Assembly (NCBI GenBank): GCA_029558535.1
Contig: JAKQEK010000144.1
Location: 1 to 64,000 of the forward strand
DNA length: 64,000 nt
Origin: Bacteroidota bacterium
Lineage (GTDB): Bacteria; Bacteroidota; Bacteroidia; Bacteroidales; ML635J-15
Direction of reading: 5' to 3'
Shown here: in pieces, positions 19,253-27,781 of the stretch
How positions within the stretch are numbered: position 1 is the stretch's first letter
Layout of the letters: the number at the start of each line of letters is the position of its first letter
Made by a program: the position numbers and the translations under genes
Notes under the pieces: model-generated
Databases searched by the model: none
Told to the model about the DNA's origin: nothing
What the model saw: the letters and a program-made list of their open reading frames with translations, nothing else

Positions 19253-19993
19253 ATGTTCAGGCTTATTTTTGACATAGGAAATACTAATCTCAAACTGTAT
19301 GTTTTTCATAATCAAAAGATATTACGAAAACAAGTTTTGACAAGTGATGCAGAAGCAATCTCTTTTTTGGATAATATTGAATTTAAAAGCAAGATTTCTT
19401 TTTGTATTGTTTCAAAAGTAAGAGAGGTTTCAGAAGAGTTAAATCAATATTTACTCGAAAATTATTCTGTATTTTTTCTTAATTCAGATTTGATATTGCC
19501 TTATAAAATAAAATATAATACTCCCGAAACTCTTGGTCAGGATAGAATGGCTTCAGTGGCCGGAGCTTCAGTGCTTTTTCCGGGAGCAAATGCTTTGATA
19601 ATTGATGCGGGAACTGCGATTACTTATGACTTCTTGTTTAATGGAAGTATTTATTTTGGTGGTACCATTAGCCCCGGTATTGGTATAAGATTTCGTTCTT
19701 TAAATACTTTTACCGGTAAACTTCCGTTATTGAATATTGATATGGATAAAGAATTATTATTTGGACAAACTACCAATGATGCGATTATTATCGGTGTGCA
19801 AAATGGTATTTTACATGAAGTTAGAGGCGTGATAGAATCATATCAGAAAAAATATAAAGATATTGTTGTCATTCTAACAGGAGGATATAGCTTTTTCTTT
19901 GAAAAGTTGTTAAAAAATCGCATATTTGCAGCGCCGGATTTGATAGCAGTCGGCTTAAATAAAATTTTGGAATTAAATGTTAAAGAAAATTAG
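19253..19993 (+). CDS. coaX: Type III pantothenate kinase
   Basis: A 246-residue protein with the CoaX motifs DIGNTN at the N-terminus (phosphate-binding loop), TLGQDRMASVAGA, and IDAGTAITYDF, then ISPGIGIRFRSLN. It phosphorylates pantothenate, the first step of coenzyme A synthesis. Its 3' end overlaps the next gene by 17 bp, so it probably leads the coaX-OMP-TPR-lptC operon. Confidence 0.95.
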   Translation: MFRLIFDIGNTNLKLYVFHNQKILRKQVLTSDAEAISFLDNIEFKSKISFCIVSKVREVSEELNQYLLENYSVFFLNSDLILPYKIKYNTPETLGQDRMASVAGASVLFPGANALIIDAGTAITYDFLFNGSIYFGGTISPGIGIRFRSLNTFTGKLPLLNIDMDKELLFGQTTNDAIIIGVQNGILHEVRGVIESYQKKYKDIVVILTGGYSFFFEKLLKNRIFAAPDLIAVGLNKILELNVKEN

Positions 19994-21263
19994 TTTATTA
20001 TTATTCCTAACCTTGGTGTCGTTTACCATTTTTTCACAGGGACGGGTCGGCTCTCCATATACAAGATATGGAATAGGTGATATTTATAGCTGTACTTCGG
20101 TACGAAACTTAAGTTTGGGAGGATTGAGCTATACATTACCTTATAACAATGACATAAACTTCATTAATCCTGCTGCAACAGGTCAGATAGATACATTAAC
20201 TTTTATTTTTGATTTTGGTATGAATGGTGGAGTAAGGAAGTACAGTATTCTAGAACCCGAAGCAAATCATATTAAATCCGATTTTCAGCTCACACATTTG
20301 TTATTCGGGTTTTCAGTTTCAAAATGGTGGAAAACAAGCATAGGCCTGTTGCCATATAGTAATGTGAGCTATTTAATAAGAGCAAATGATACTTTGTTAA
20401 ACGTAAATAAAGATTATTTGTATTCCGGTAACGGTGGTGTTAATAAAGTTTTTTGGAATAATTCTTTTACACCGATTAAAAATATGTCATTAGGAATTAA
20501 TGTGTCTTATCTTTTTGGTAAAATATATCAGTCAAATGCTATTGATTTTGATGATGATAGTGGAGCTTATCTAAACATTGTTGAGCAAAATACTATAAGA
20601 ATAAGCGACTTTGCAATTGATGCCGGTTTGAATTATACAATTAATTTTAAATCTGACAATTCGTTGATTTTGGGGTTTGTTTACGGTCATAATTCTGAAC
20701 TTGATAGTCAACGAAGCACGATTGTGTATAATACGCTGAGCACGGGCAGTTCGGCTATTGTTGACACTGTATATCAATCAGATAAGGAAGATGGAACAGT
20801 TGGTTTACCACGCAAAACAGGTTTTGGAGTAGGCTTTAATCATAATAATAAGTTTTTTGTGGGGATGGACTACACAATTTTTAACTGGCAAAATTCAAAA
20901 CACTTCGGGATTTCAGATAGTCTTAGTAACGGTATGGATTTATCATTCGGAATTGAATATAAGCCTAATGGTTTTAATGAAGTCTCTTATAATAAATTTT
21001 GGGAAGGAGTTAGCTACAGAGGAGGTGTACATTTTAATAATACATACTTTGCTTTGGCCTCAGGAGAAACTTTGATTTCTGATTTTGGCATAAGTTTTGG
21101 TTTGGGATTGCCAATGAAACGTTCTAAGACATCATACAATTTGTCTCTGCAATTAGGACAGAGAGGGACTCTGGAAAATAATTTAATTAAAGAAAATTAT
21201 GCTATTTTTGGTGTCAGTTTTAATATTGCAGATATGTGGTTTGTGAAAAGTAAATATGATTAA
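19977..21263 (+). CDS. Outer-membrane beta-barrel protein
   Basis: A 428-residue protein with a signal peptide (MLKKISLLLFLTLVSFTIFSQ) and a body of alternating amphipathic strands, typical of Bacteroidota outer-membrane proteins related to the FadL/PorV-like group ('GSPYTRYGIGDIYS', 'SYTLPYNNDINFINPAA'). Function is not known. It lies in an operon with envelope-related genes (TPR protein and lptC). Confidence 0.75.
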   Translation: MLKKISLLLFLTLVSFTIFSQGRVGSPYTRYGIGDIYSCTSVRNLSLGGLSYTLPYNNDINFINPAATGQIDTLTFIFDFGMNGGVRKYSILEPEANHIKSDFQLTHLLFGFSVSKWWKTSIGLLPYSNVSYLIRANDTLLNVNKDYLYSGNGGVNKVFWNNSFTPIKNMSLGINVSYLFGKIYQSNAIDFDDDSGAYLNIVEQNTIRISDFAIDAGLNYTINFKSDNSLILGFVYGHNSELDSQRSTIVYNTLSTGSSAIVDTVYQSDKEDGTVGLPRKTGFGVGFNHNNKFFVGMDYTIFNWQNSKHFGISDSLSNGMDLSFGIEYKPNGFNEVSYNKFWEGVSYRGGVHFNNTYFALASGETLISDFGISFGLGLPMKRSKTSYNLSLQLGQRGTLENNLIKENYAIFGVSFNIADMWFVKSKYD

Positions 21264-21275
21264 AATAAAAAGATT

Positions 21276-22601
21276 ATGAGAACTAAGATTTATTTACCTT
21301 TATTTTTGGGATTAATGTTGAGCATAAGTGTTATTGCTCAAGATGAGAAGTATGGAGACGATCCGGAATCTTGCAGAATAAACTTGTCAACTTATACTGA
21401 ATTCTTCAATCAAAAGAATTATAAGGATGCTATGCCGGCATGGAGATGGTGTTTTCTAAATTGTCCGGAAGCTACAAAAAATATTTATATTCATGGGACA
21501 ACAATCATTGAATATTATATTAATTTACAAACAGATTCTTTGAGCAAAGAAGCATATATTGATACTCTGTTGATGGTTTTTGATAATAGGATTAAATATT
21601 TTAATCAAAAACCTATGGTTTTGGGTAGAAAAGGAACTTCTATGCTAAAATACAGACCCTCACTAGTTAAAGAAGCATATGATGTATTTACTGAGTCATT
21701 TAACCTTGCAGGGAATGAGAGCGAGTATTTTGTTTTGGGATTTTACATGAACACAACAGTCGTTTTGTTTACCGGTGGGGTTATTACAAAAGAAAACGTA
21801 GTCGAAAATTATTCTAAAATTAGCGATGTCCTTAATTATCAGATTAGTAATGAACCTGATGAAAAGAAACGCGAGAAGATTGTCGAAGTTGCAAAATCTG
21901 TTGAAGATATGTTCGTTAATAGCGGTGCTGCAGATTGTGGAGCGATAATCAGTCTTTTTGGACCTAAATTCGAAGCTGAACCTGAGAATATAGAGCAAGC
22001 TAAAAAAATTCTTTACTTGCTTGATAGAGGAGATAGTGATGAATGCAAGCTTTCGGACCTTTATATTAAGGCTGCTGTTGCTGTATATAATTCTGATAAA
22101 TCATCAACTTCTGCTCATCAGATTGCACAAGGCTACTTTAAAAGAGGAGATAGTGAAAATGCAGAGAAATTCTATATTGAAGCAATTGAACTGGAAACCG
22201 AATCATTAAAGAAAGCCGATATGTTTTATGAGTTAGGATTATTGTATTATAGTAATTTTAAAAATTTTCCTAAAGCAAGACAAGCTGCTCGTAGTTGTGT
22301 AGCTAATAATCCAAATCATGGCAAAGCATATATATTAATCGGAAGATGTTATGCTGCCGGTGGATCTTGCGGTGAGACTGCTTTCGAAAAGAAAAGTATT
22401 AATTGGCTGATAGTTGACCAATTTGTTAAGGCTAAAAGTGTGGATCCTTCTGTTAGTGATGAGGCTAATGAATTAATCGGAAGATATTCAGGAAGTTTCC
22501 CGACTCAGGAAGAAGGTTTCTGGGTTAATATTAACGAAGGGCAAACAGTTACTATTGGTTGTTGGATTAATGAAACTACTGTTGTTAGATACATCAAATA
22601 G
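21276..22601 (+). CDS. Exported TPR-containing protein
   Basis: A 441-residue protein with a signal peptide (MRTKIYLPLFLGLMLSISVIAQ). Helical repeats run from about residue 25; the clearest TPRs are near 300-375 ('GDSENAEKFYIEAIELE', 'FPKARQAARSCVANNPNHGKAYILIGRCY'). It sits 12 bp after the outer-membrane protein gene and abuts lptC. It is probably a periplasmic scaffold; the role is inferred only from context. Confidence 0.75.
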   Translation: MRTKIYLPLFLGLMLSISVIAQDEKYGDDPESCRINLSTYTEFFNQKNYKDAMPAWRWCFLNCPEATKNIYIHGTTIIEYYINLQTDSLSKEAYIDTLLMVFDNRIKYFNQKPMVLGRKGTSMLKYRPSLVKEAYDVFTESFNLAGNESEYFVLGFYMNTTVVLFTGGVITKENVVENYSKISDVLNYQISNEPDEKKREKIVEVAKSVEDMFVNSGAADCGAIISLFGPKFEAEPENIEQAKKILYLLDRGDSDECKLSDLYIKAAVAVYNSDKSSTSAHQIAQGYFKRGDSENAEKFYIEAIELETESLKKADMFYELGLLYYSNFKNFPKARQAARSCVANNPNHGKAYILIGRCYAAGGSCGETAFEKKSINWLIVDQFVKAKSVDPSVSDEANELIGRYSGSFPTQEEGFWVNINEGQTVTIGCWINETTVVRYIK

Positions 22602-23171
22602 TTGAAATTTTCTGTAAAACATAATACAAACTCTATAATCGTGCTGATTCTTTTAATCAGCACGATGTTTGTTTGTTGCAAGAATGATATTGAAACTGTT
22701 AATCGAATTACTGAAACTAATAAATTACCTTCTTTTATAGTTACAAATCTCGAGACATGCTTTAGTGATTCAGGTGTCGTTAAAATTAAGATATATGCCC
22801 CGGAACTTGTCAGATATGATAAAACTGAAGTTCAATATGATGAATATCCCCAGGGTATAAATGTAGAGTTTTTTAATGATGCGATGCAAGTTACAGGAAC
22901 GCTTAAGTGTAATTACGCCAAATATCTTATTGCTGACGAAATTTGGGAAGCCAAATCTGATGTCGAAGTAAACAGCTTTGAAAAGGAAGAAAAAATAAAT
23001 ACAGAATTGTTGTATTGGGATATGAAAAAGGAAATAATATATTCAGATAAATTTGTTAGAATAACAACTGCTGACGAAATATTATTCGGAGAAGGCTTTG
23101 AGTCAAATCAAGAATTTACAAAATGGAAGATTTTAAAACCAACAGGTACAATAAAAATAAAAGATGAATAA
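22602..23171 (+). CDS. lptC: LPS export protein LptC-like lipoprotein
   Basis: A 189-residue protein with an N-terminal hydrophobic segment ending in a lipobox-like FVCC (Cys 25/26). The rest matches the LptC/OstA-like beta pattern: 'GVVKIKIYAPELVRYDK', 'GTLKCNYAKY...EIWEAKSDVEV', 'INTELLYWDMKKEIIYSDKFVRI'. LptC connects the inner-membrane LptBFG pump to the periplasmic LptA bridge. The start is the TTG directly after the upstream stop; I see no alternative ATG. Confidence 0.85.
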   Translation: MKFSVKHNTNSIIVLILLISTMFVCCKNDIETVNRITETNKLPSFIVTNLETCFSDSGVVKIKIYAPELVRYDKTEVQYDEYPQGINVEFFNDAMQVTGTLKCNYAKYLIADEIWEAKSDVEVNSFEKEEKINTELLYWDMKKEIIYSDKFVRITTADEILFGEGFESNQEFTKWKILKPTGTIKIKDE

Positions 23172-23382
23172 AACTAAATTTAAATTTGTTGTTCTAATAG
23201 AGTATGCATGGATTCTAATGGCAGTTTTTTGTTTGATTGTAGGAATATACTACCATGGGAAAATTGGAATTAGTAAAGTTTGGCTTATATATTCAATGAG
23301 TGTAGTTAGTGTTGGCATGTTTGGTGTTCGGAGAATGCAAAGAAAAAATCTGGAAAAGAGAAACAGAAGAAATTTAAACTAA
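23164..23382 (+). CDS. Small membrane protein between lptC and CorC-like gene
   Basis: A 72-residue protein with two hydrophobic helices (about 7-29 and 37-54) and a very basic tail (RRMQRKNLEKRNRRN). It overlaps lptC by 8 bp and the next gene by 1 bp, so it is translated as part of the same operon. Function is unknown. Confidence 0.75.
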   Translation: MNKTKFKFVVLIEYAWILMAVFCLIVGIYYHGKIGISKVWLIYSMSVVSVGMFGVRRMQRKNLEKRNRRNLN

Positions 23383-24644
23383 TGGACTGGGTAGTATTAA
23401 TTATTGCTATAATTTTTTCCGCTTTTTTTTCTGGAATGGAAATCGCATTTGTAGCTTCGAATAAACTTAGACTGGAATTAGCATCAAAAGAATCAGGTCT
23501 TAGCTCCAGAATTTTATCGTTGTTTAACAATAATCCTTCGCGTTATATTTCTGCAATGCTAATCGGAAATAATATTGTTTTAGTGATTTATGGTATTTTT
23601 ATGGCAAAAATGCTTGCCTCTCCAATAAATCAATATGTAAATAATGAATTCTATGTTTTATTATTACAAACAATTATTTCTACATTAATTATTTTATTTG
23701 TCGGTGAATTTATTCCTAAAACTTTATTTAGAGCTGTTAGTAATTCGGCATTGAGAACATTTTCAGTTCCTCTAGTTGTATTTTACTATCTGTTTTATCC
23801 AATTGCAACAGCAACAGTATGGTTTTCGGCAAAAGTAATCAGGCTGTTTTCAAAAGCAAATATTGATTACAAAATAGAAGATAGGGTATTTGGAAAGATT
23901 GATATTGAGGACATTATTGAAAAGAGTAAATCAGATAATAAGCTGTCACAATCATCTCAGGAACTTAGAATTTTTCAGAATGCGATGGATTTTTCAACAA
24001 TTAAACTTCGTGAGTGTATAATTCCGCGAAATAACATTGTAGCTGTCCCAATTAATATCGAAATTCCGGAGCTTAGAGATCGATTCATTGAATCTGGTCA
24101 TTCAAATATCTTGGTTTATAGAGATAATATTGATCAAATAGAAGCTTATGTAACCGTTAAAGATATTTTCAAAAACCCCCAAAAGTTAAGAAATATAATG
24201 CGGCAGGTATTAATAGTCCCAGAAACGATGTCAGCAAAAAAACTCTTCGAGAATCTTGTTAAAGAAAATAAGAGTCTCGCTGTTGTTGTTGATGAATTTG
24301 GAAGTACAAGCGGTATGGTTACAATCGAGGATATTTTAGAAGAGATTTTTGGAGAGTTTGAAGATGAACATGACGCTCCTGAAATGGGAGTTCAGATTAC
24401 AAATGATGGTAATTTTATCTTGTCCGGACGTCAGGAAATAGATGTCTTTAATGAAGAATATGGATTTGATCTTACGGAATCGGAAGAATACGAAACTATG
24501 GCAGGGTATATTTTGTATCATACTGGGGTTTTTCCCAAAGAAGGAAACGTTTTAACAATTAGTGATAATGGAAAAACATTTAAATTTAAGATATTAAAAG
24601 TACAGGAAACAAAAATTGACAAGCTTATGCTTTTTGATATTTAA
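23382..24644 (+). CDS. CNNM/CBS-domain CorC/HlyC-family transporter-like protein
   Basis: A 420-residue protein: an N-terminal DUF21/CNNM membrane domain (about 1-180, with several helices), two CBS domains (about 205-320, 'MIPRNNIVAVPI'-like start and 'DEFGSTSGMVTIEDILEEIFGE'), and a C-terminal CorC_HlyC domain (about 340-415). Family members affect magnesium or cobalt efflux. In flavobacteria the gliding-associated GldE has this same architecture, so GldE-like is a possibility. It overlaps the preceding small gene by 1 bp. Confidence 0.88.
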   Translation: MDWVVLIIAIIFSAFFSGMEIAFVASNKLRLELASKESGLSSRILSLFNNNPSRYISAMLIGNNIVLVIYGIFMAKMLASPINQYVNNEFYVLLLQTIISTLIILFVGEFIPKTLFRAVSNSALRTFSVPLVVFYYLFYPIATATVWFSAKVIRLFSKANIDYKIEDRVFGKIDIEDIIEKSKSDNKLSQSSQELRIFQNAMDFSTIKLRECIIPRNNIVAVPINIEIPELRDRFIESGHSNILVYRDNIDQIEAYVTVKDIFKNPQKLRNIMRQVLIVPETMSAKKLFENLVKENKSLAVVVDEFGSTSGMVTIEDILEEIFGEFEDEHDAPEMGVQITNDGNFILSGRQEIDVFNEEYGFDLTESEEYETMAGYILYHTGVFPKEGNVLTISDNGKTFKFKILKVQETKIDKLMLFDI

Positions 24645-24708
24645 ACACAAGATTGTTTTCGAAGATTATTTTGTGATTTTTATCTTTATATCCTCATACA
24701 TTTTTTTA

Positions 24709-24716
24709 TACATTTG
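24709..24716 (+). promoter_or_regulatory. -7 box upstream of the cysteine synthase gene
   Basis: TACATTTG fits TAnnTTTG. It overlaps a possible GTG start at 24716, which argues for the ATG at 24737 as the real start. Confidence 0.5.
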
Positions 24717-24736
24717 TGCCTCAAAAAGACACAGTT

Positions 24737-25639
24737 ATGATTAATGAAAGCATTTTACAAACTATAGGCGAAACCCCGATAATAGAAATAAACAAATTAA
24801 ACCCAAATCCTCAGACTTCGATTTTTGTGAAAGTAGAGGGGCGAAATCCCACTGGAAGTATTAAAGACAGGATTGCTTTGAAAATTCTGGAACTTGCCGA
24901 AGCAGGAGGTCAACTGACAAAAGACAAAACCATAATTGAAGCTACATCAGGAAATACAGGAATTTCATTAGCTATGATAGGAGCTATTAAAGGTTATAAA
25001 GTCGAAATTGTCATGAGTGCGGCAGTTTCGGTAGAACGTATTAAAATGATTGAAGCATTTGGAGCGAAGGTGGTTTTAACTGATGCGAAAAATGGCACAG
25101 ATGGAGCAATTCGGAAAGTTAGAGAGTTGGTTGAGTTAAACCCGTCAAAGTATTTTATGACAGATCAGTTTTCTAACAAATATAATGGTGTAGCGCATTA
25201 TAAAACGACCGGAGAGGAAATATGGAAACAAACTAATGGAAGAATTGATTATTTTGTTTCTGCAATTGGAACTTCCGGAACAATAATGGGAGTGGGAAAA
25301 GTTCTGAAAGAATATAATCCGAACATTAAAATTGTATGTGCCGAACCGGTTGAAGGACATTATATTCAGGGTTTGAAAAATATGAATGAAGCAATAATTC
25401 CGGCAATATATGACCCCGAAAAAATTGATATTAAAATAATGGTAAATTCTAAACAAGCTTTTGCAATGACCAGAAGAATAGTCAGAGAAGAAGGAATATT
25501 TTGTGGAATGAGTAGTGGCGCAGCCATGTTTGCGGCTATTGAAATTGCCAAAACTATTAGCAAAGGCAGAATTGTTACAATTTTCCCTGATCGTGGTGAG
25601 AAGTATTTAAGTACAGAATTGTTTCAAAGCCAGGATTAG
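24737..25639 (+). CDS. cysM: PLP-dependent cysteine synthase (CysK/CysM family)
   Basis: A 300-residue fold type II PLP enzyme. The PLP lysine lies in NPTGSIKDR, the substrate loop is EATSGNTGISLAM, the phosphate-binding glycine loop is AIGTSGTIMGVG, and the late MSSGAAM segment is present. It makes cysteine from O-acetylserine (or a related activated serine) and sulfide. It could be CysK or CysM; the short length slightly favours the CysM group. It has its own promoter and terminator. Confidence 0.85.
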   Translation: MINESILQTIGETPIIEINKLNPNPQTSIFVKVEGRNPTGSIKDRIALKILELAEAGGQLTKDKTIIEATSGNTGISLAMIGAIKGYKVEIVMSAAVSVERIKMIEAFGAKVVLTDAKNGTDGAIRKVRELVELNPSKYFMTDQFSNKYNGVAHYKTTGEEIWKQTNGRIDYFVSAIGTSGTIMGVGKVLKEYNPNIKIVCAEPVEGHYIQGLKNMNEAIIPAIYDPEKIDIKIMVNSKQAFAMTRRIVREEGIFCGMSSGAAMFAAIEIAKTISKGRIVTIFPDRGEKYLSTELFQSQD

Positions 25640-25665
25640 AAATTTTAGATAAATAATTATTTAGT

Positions 25666-25696
25666 AAAAAAGCCAACACAAACCGTTGGCTTTTTT
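25666..25696. terminator. Bidirectional terminator between cysM and tRNA-Ser
   Basis: Perfect 12-bp arms AAAAAAGCCAAC (25666-25677) and GTTGGCTTTTTT (25685-25696) with a 7-nt loop. It serves cysM on the plus strand and the tRNA-Ser transcript on the minus strand. Confidence 0.9.
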
Positions 25697-25700
25697 ATTG

Positions 25701-25787
25701 CGGAGAGACAGGGATTCGAACCCTGGGTCCGCGTGAGCGGACAACGGTTTTCGAGACCGCCCCGATCGACCACTCCGGCATCTCTCC
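25701..25787 (-). tRNA. tRNA-Ser(CGA)
   Basis: Read on the minus strand, it is an 87-nt class II tRNA: acceptor GGAGAGA paired with TCTCTCC, D arm GCCGGAGTGGTCGATCGGGGC, an anticodon arm with loop CTCGAAA giving anticodon CGA, a long variable arm (TGTCCGCTCACGCGGAC) and T arm GGGTTCGAATCCC. CCA is not encoded. It reads UCG codons. Confidence 0.95.
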
Positions 25788-25865
25788 TGAAAATATGTTA
25801 TTTATTAACTTCAGTTAAAAGTACTGACTTTTCAAGTTAAAAATATTTAATAAATATAAGAACGT

Positions 25866-25955
25866 ACAACGGTTTTACTCCTTTCAGTCGTGAGCTCACC
25901 GCCAAATGGCGATTCGGTTCGAGACCGCCCCGATCGACCACTCCGGCATCTCTCC
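25866..25955 (-). pseudogene. Broken copy of tRNA-Ser with a 42-bp insertion at the anticodon loop
   Basis: Positions 25918-25955 repeat the first 38 nt of the intact tRNA-Ser exactly (offset 168 bp). A 42-bp unrelated tract follows on the minus strand (25917-25876), holding a CGCCAAATGGCG hairpin, and then ACAACGGTTT (25866-25875), which matches the bases just after the anticodon of the intact gene. The variable, T and acceptor 3' parts are absent. It cannot fold as a tRNA and looks like an insertion or integration scar. Confidence 0.8.
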
Positions 25956-26106
25956 GGTTTCAGTAAAGCGAATGCAAAATTAACATTTTTTATTTAATGC
26001 CCAAATATCATTGTAAAATGGTGTTTTGTGCTGTAGATTCTGCACTCCGAAACCAGCCCGAACACAAATCCCGAAAACGCCATTGCCTAACTTTTTTCCC
26101 TCGTCT

Positions 26107-26169
26107 GCGCGGATTTAACTTCATTGAGCTCAACACCAGTCGGCGTTTTCGGTTGCAATCCGCGCCCTC
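26107..26169. repeat. 59-bp palindromic dispersed repeat, copy 1
   Basis: The 59-bp core is 26111-26169. The outer arms GCGCGGATT (26107-26115) and AATCCGCGC (26157-26165) form a perfect 9-bp inverted repeat, and TTGAGCTCAA in the interior is itself palindromic. A second copy with four mismatches lies at 27165-27223. Confidence 0.85.
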
Positions 26170-26562
26170 CAAGGGAATTGGAGTAATTTTGCTTGAGTCA
26201 TAACTAAGTTACAGCTCATTTTGAAAGAAAATACGGCTCAATATTGCGATTATATGAACCATAATGATTATATTTGTGAGCCGTAAATTAAAACTCTATG
26301 ATTGATAAAAGAGAATTAGAAATAATGCTATTCTGATGCATTATAAATATTGCCCGATTTCATTTAGAACGGTTGACTCAGTTGAATATAAGAAAGCAAT
26401 GCTTTTATTTTATGAACAGAATAGCATTTCAAGTTTTAAAGAAATATTTATTGACCAATTTAGATTTGCTGTAAATACCTACTTTTAACAATACTAAGTT
26501 TACAATAGTAATATTTTATTGGTTTTTAAATAATTAGCCAACTATTATTCAAAGATAATTCT

Positions 26563-26570
26563 TATATTTG
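26563..26570 (+). promoter_or_regulatory. -7 box upstream of the CARDB-like gene
   Basis: TATATTTG matches TAnnTTTG and ends 22 bp before the ATG at 26593. Confidence 0.5.
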
Positions 26571-26592
26571 TTGTAAGTTCAATTTCAACAAC

Positions 26593-27147
26593 ATGAAACT
26601 GTTTTATATAATTCTGATTTGTACATTGTTTGTGGATCATAAAATTCCAAATGTTACGCATAGAAAACATAAATGCTGTGATCTTATAGTCAAGAAAATT
26701 GATGCCCCAGATTGGATTAATGGGCGTACTGTAGTTTTTGTTGAAATAAAAAACATAGGTAATTCAGAATCGAAACCAACTAAAGTCAAACTCTTTGATT
26801 TAGATTTGAGCATTACTGAAGCACTTAAATTGGAACTTGATAATTCAATTATAGAAATAATTGAGGAGAATGCCGAAAATCATGGTCATTATTGTCAGGA
26901 AGACTCATACCTGTTTGACACTATATTTATGAATAATACAGGTGATTATGATTCTGATAAATATTTTGAGGCGTTTAAAGAAATACCAAGTCTTAAACCA
27001 AGAGAAAGTATAAGGATTGAATTCCAAATTGAAAACTATTGGATATACGACCCAAATTGCGAAATAGAAGTTATTATCGATCCCGATAATGCAATCGAAG
27101 AATGCGATAAAACAAATAATAAGCTGCAGTTTTTTGCCTGGGGATAA
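26593..27147 (+). CDS. CARDB-like secreted protein
   Basis: A 184-residue protein with a short hydrophobic N-terminus that may be a signal peptide. The body reads as one CARDB-type beta-sandwich: 'DLIVKKIDAPDWINGRTVVFVEIKNIGNSES' at the start, 'IPSLKPRESIRIEFQIE' in the middle and 'EVIIDPDNAIEECDKTNNKL' at the end. CARDB domains mediate cell-surface adhesion or substrate binding. It is a lone gene between two copies of the 59-bp repeat, which suggests it arrived or moved with them. Confidence 0.75.
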   Translation: MKLFYIILICTLFVDHKIPNVTHRKHKCCDLIVKKIDAPDWINGRTVVFVEIKNIGNSESKPTKVKLFDLDLSITEALKLELDNSIIEIIEENAENHGHYCQEDSYLFDTIFMNNTGDYDSDKYFEAFKEIPSLKPRESIRIEFQIENYWIYDPNCEIEVIIDPDNAIEECDKTNNKLQFFAWG

Positions 27148-27164
27148 AAGTACATCGTAGGCGA

Positions 27165-27223
27165 GGATTTAACTTCGTTGAGCTCAACACCTGTCGGCGT
27201 TTTCTGTTGCAATCCGAGCCCTC
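27165..27223. repeat. 59-bp palindromic dispersed repeat, copy 2
   Basis: It matches 26111-26169 at 55 of 59 positions. The outer arms are GGC..GGATT and AATCC..GCC here, so the terminal stem is kept although the bases between differ, as in a structured element. It lies 17 bp after the CARDB-like gene. Confidence 0.85.
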
Positions 27224-27358
27224 ACATTATTGTATGGAATACTACTAGTACAAATTTTGTTTCACAAAATTTGCAACAGTATGAGGTTTTTAGGATTACA
27301 AATTTCGCTTTCGCAAAATTTGTGATCCCAAGGGGGGAGGCATTTAAAAGTTAAAACT

Positions 27359-27384
27359 CAGCTAACATAGTTAGCTGGTTTTTG
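27359..27384 (+). terminator. Terminator-like hairpin after the CARDB-like gene
   Basis: Arms CAGCTAAC (27359-27366) and GTTAGCTG (27370-27377), loop ATA, followed by GTTTTTG. It lies about 210 bp downstream of the CARDB-like gene. Confidence 0.6.
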
Positions 27385-27431
27385 TTTGTTAAAATTTGCT
27401 ACAAAAAGGAGTTTTTGGCGATTTTTAACAA

Positions 27432-27460
27432 ACAAAAACCCATCGCGAAGCGATGGGTTT
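27432..27460 (-). terminator. Terminator-like hairpin downstream of the radical SAM maturase
   Basis: An 11-bp perfect stem AAACCCATCGC (27436-27446) with GCGATGGGTTT (27450-27460). On the minus strand it is followed by TTTTTG, so it would stop transcripts running out of the maturase gene, which ends 320 bp upstream. Confidence 0.6.
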
Positions 27461-27781
27461 TAACTTTGGCGGAGAGAGGGGCTCTTTGAACCCACAACTC
27501 AAAGCACTACAATATCTGATTTCTTATAGTCAAAAGATGCTAGTCCACCGATTAGCACACCTTTTTTACTTTATACTTTACAACATCTAAATGAACCTAT
27601 ATGCATTACTATGCATAACATTACAAAAATACAAAATAATGTAAAGGAATGCAAGAAAAAAAAAGGAGAATTTAAAAGATTTTTGATTTTTTTGCGGTTT
27701 GCTTGTATGAAACGAAGTGGATTGTAGAGTTATAAATTTTAATTAATAAATTTAATGAAATTATCTTATCAAATACTAGCA

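Larger units (their letters stand above)
25956..26592. other. Junction region without clear genes
   Basis: About 640 bp. It holds one copy of a 59-bp palindromic repeat (annotated separately) and otherwise AT-rich sequence. A 68-codon reading frame at 25997-26203 runs through the palindrome and was rejected. From 26280 to 26485 there are traces that resemble decayed coding sequence, broken by stops. A promoter box for the next gene is at 26563. Confidence 0.5.
27224..27781. other. Hairpin-rich intergenic region with degenerate tRNA-like tract
   Basis: No gene is seen. Hairpins: CAAATTTTG/CAAAATTTG (27250-27274); an imperfect GATTACAAATTT/AAATTTGTGATC pair (about 27293-27328); CAGCTAAC/GTTAGCTG (27359-27377) followed by a T-run; an 18-bp perfect pair (27377-27394 with 27423-27440); and AAACCCATCGC/GCGATGGGTTT (27436-27460). 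The sequence at 27469-27560 resembles the 3' part of a minus-strand tRNA (CTCTCTCC end, GGGTTCAAA T-loop) but has no matching 5' acceptor arm, so it is a relic at best. Confidence 0.6.

Noticed and set aside
26111-26169. 59-bp repeat as an integron attC site
   Set aside because: The left end ATTTAAC fits RYYYAAC, but the right end GTTGCAA does not fit GTTRRRY and no integron integrase is visible.
25997-26203. 68-codon plus-strand reading frame
   Set aside because: It runs through the 59-bp palindromic repeat and a Cys/Arg-rich non-protein-like stretch; no promoter or family similarity.
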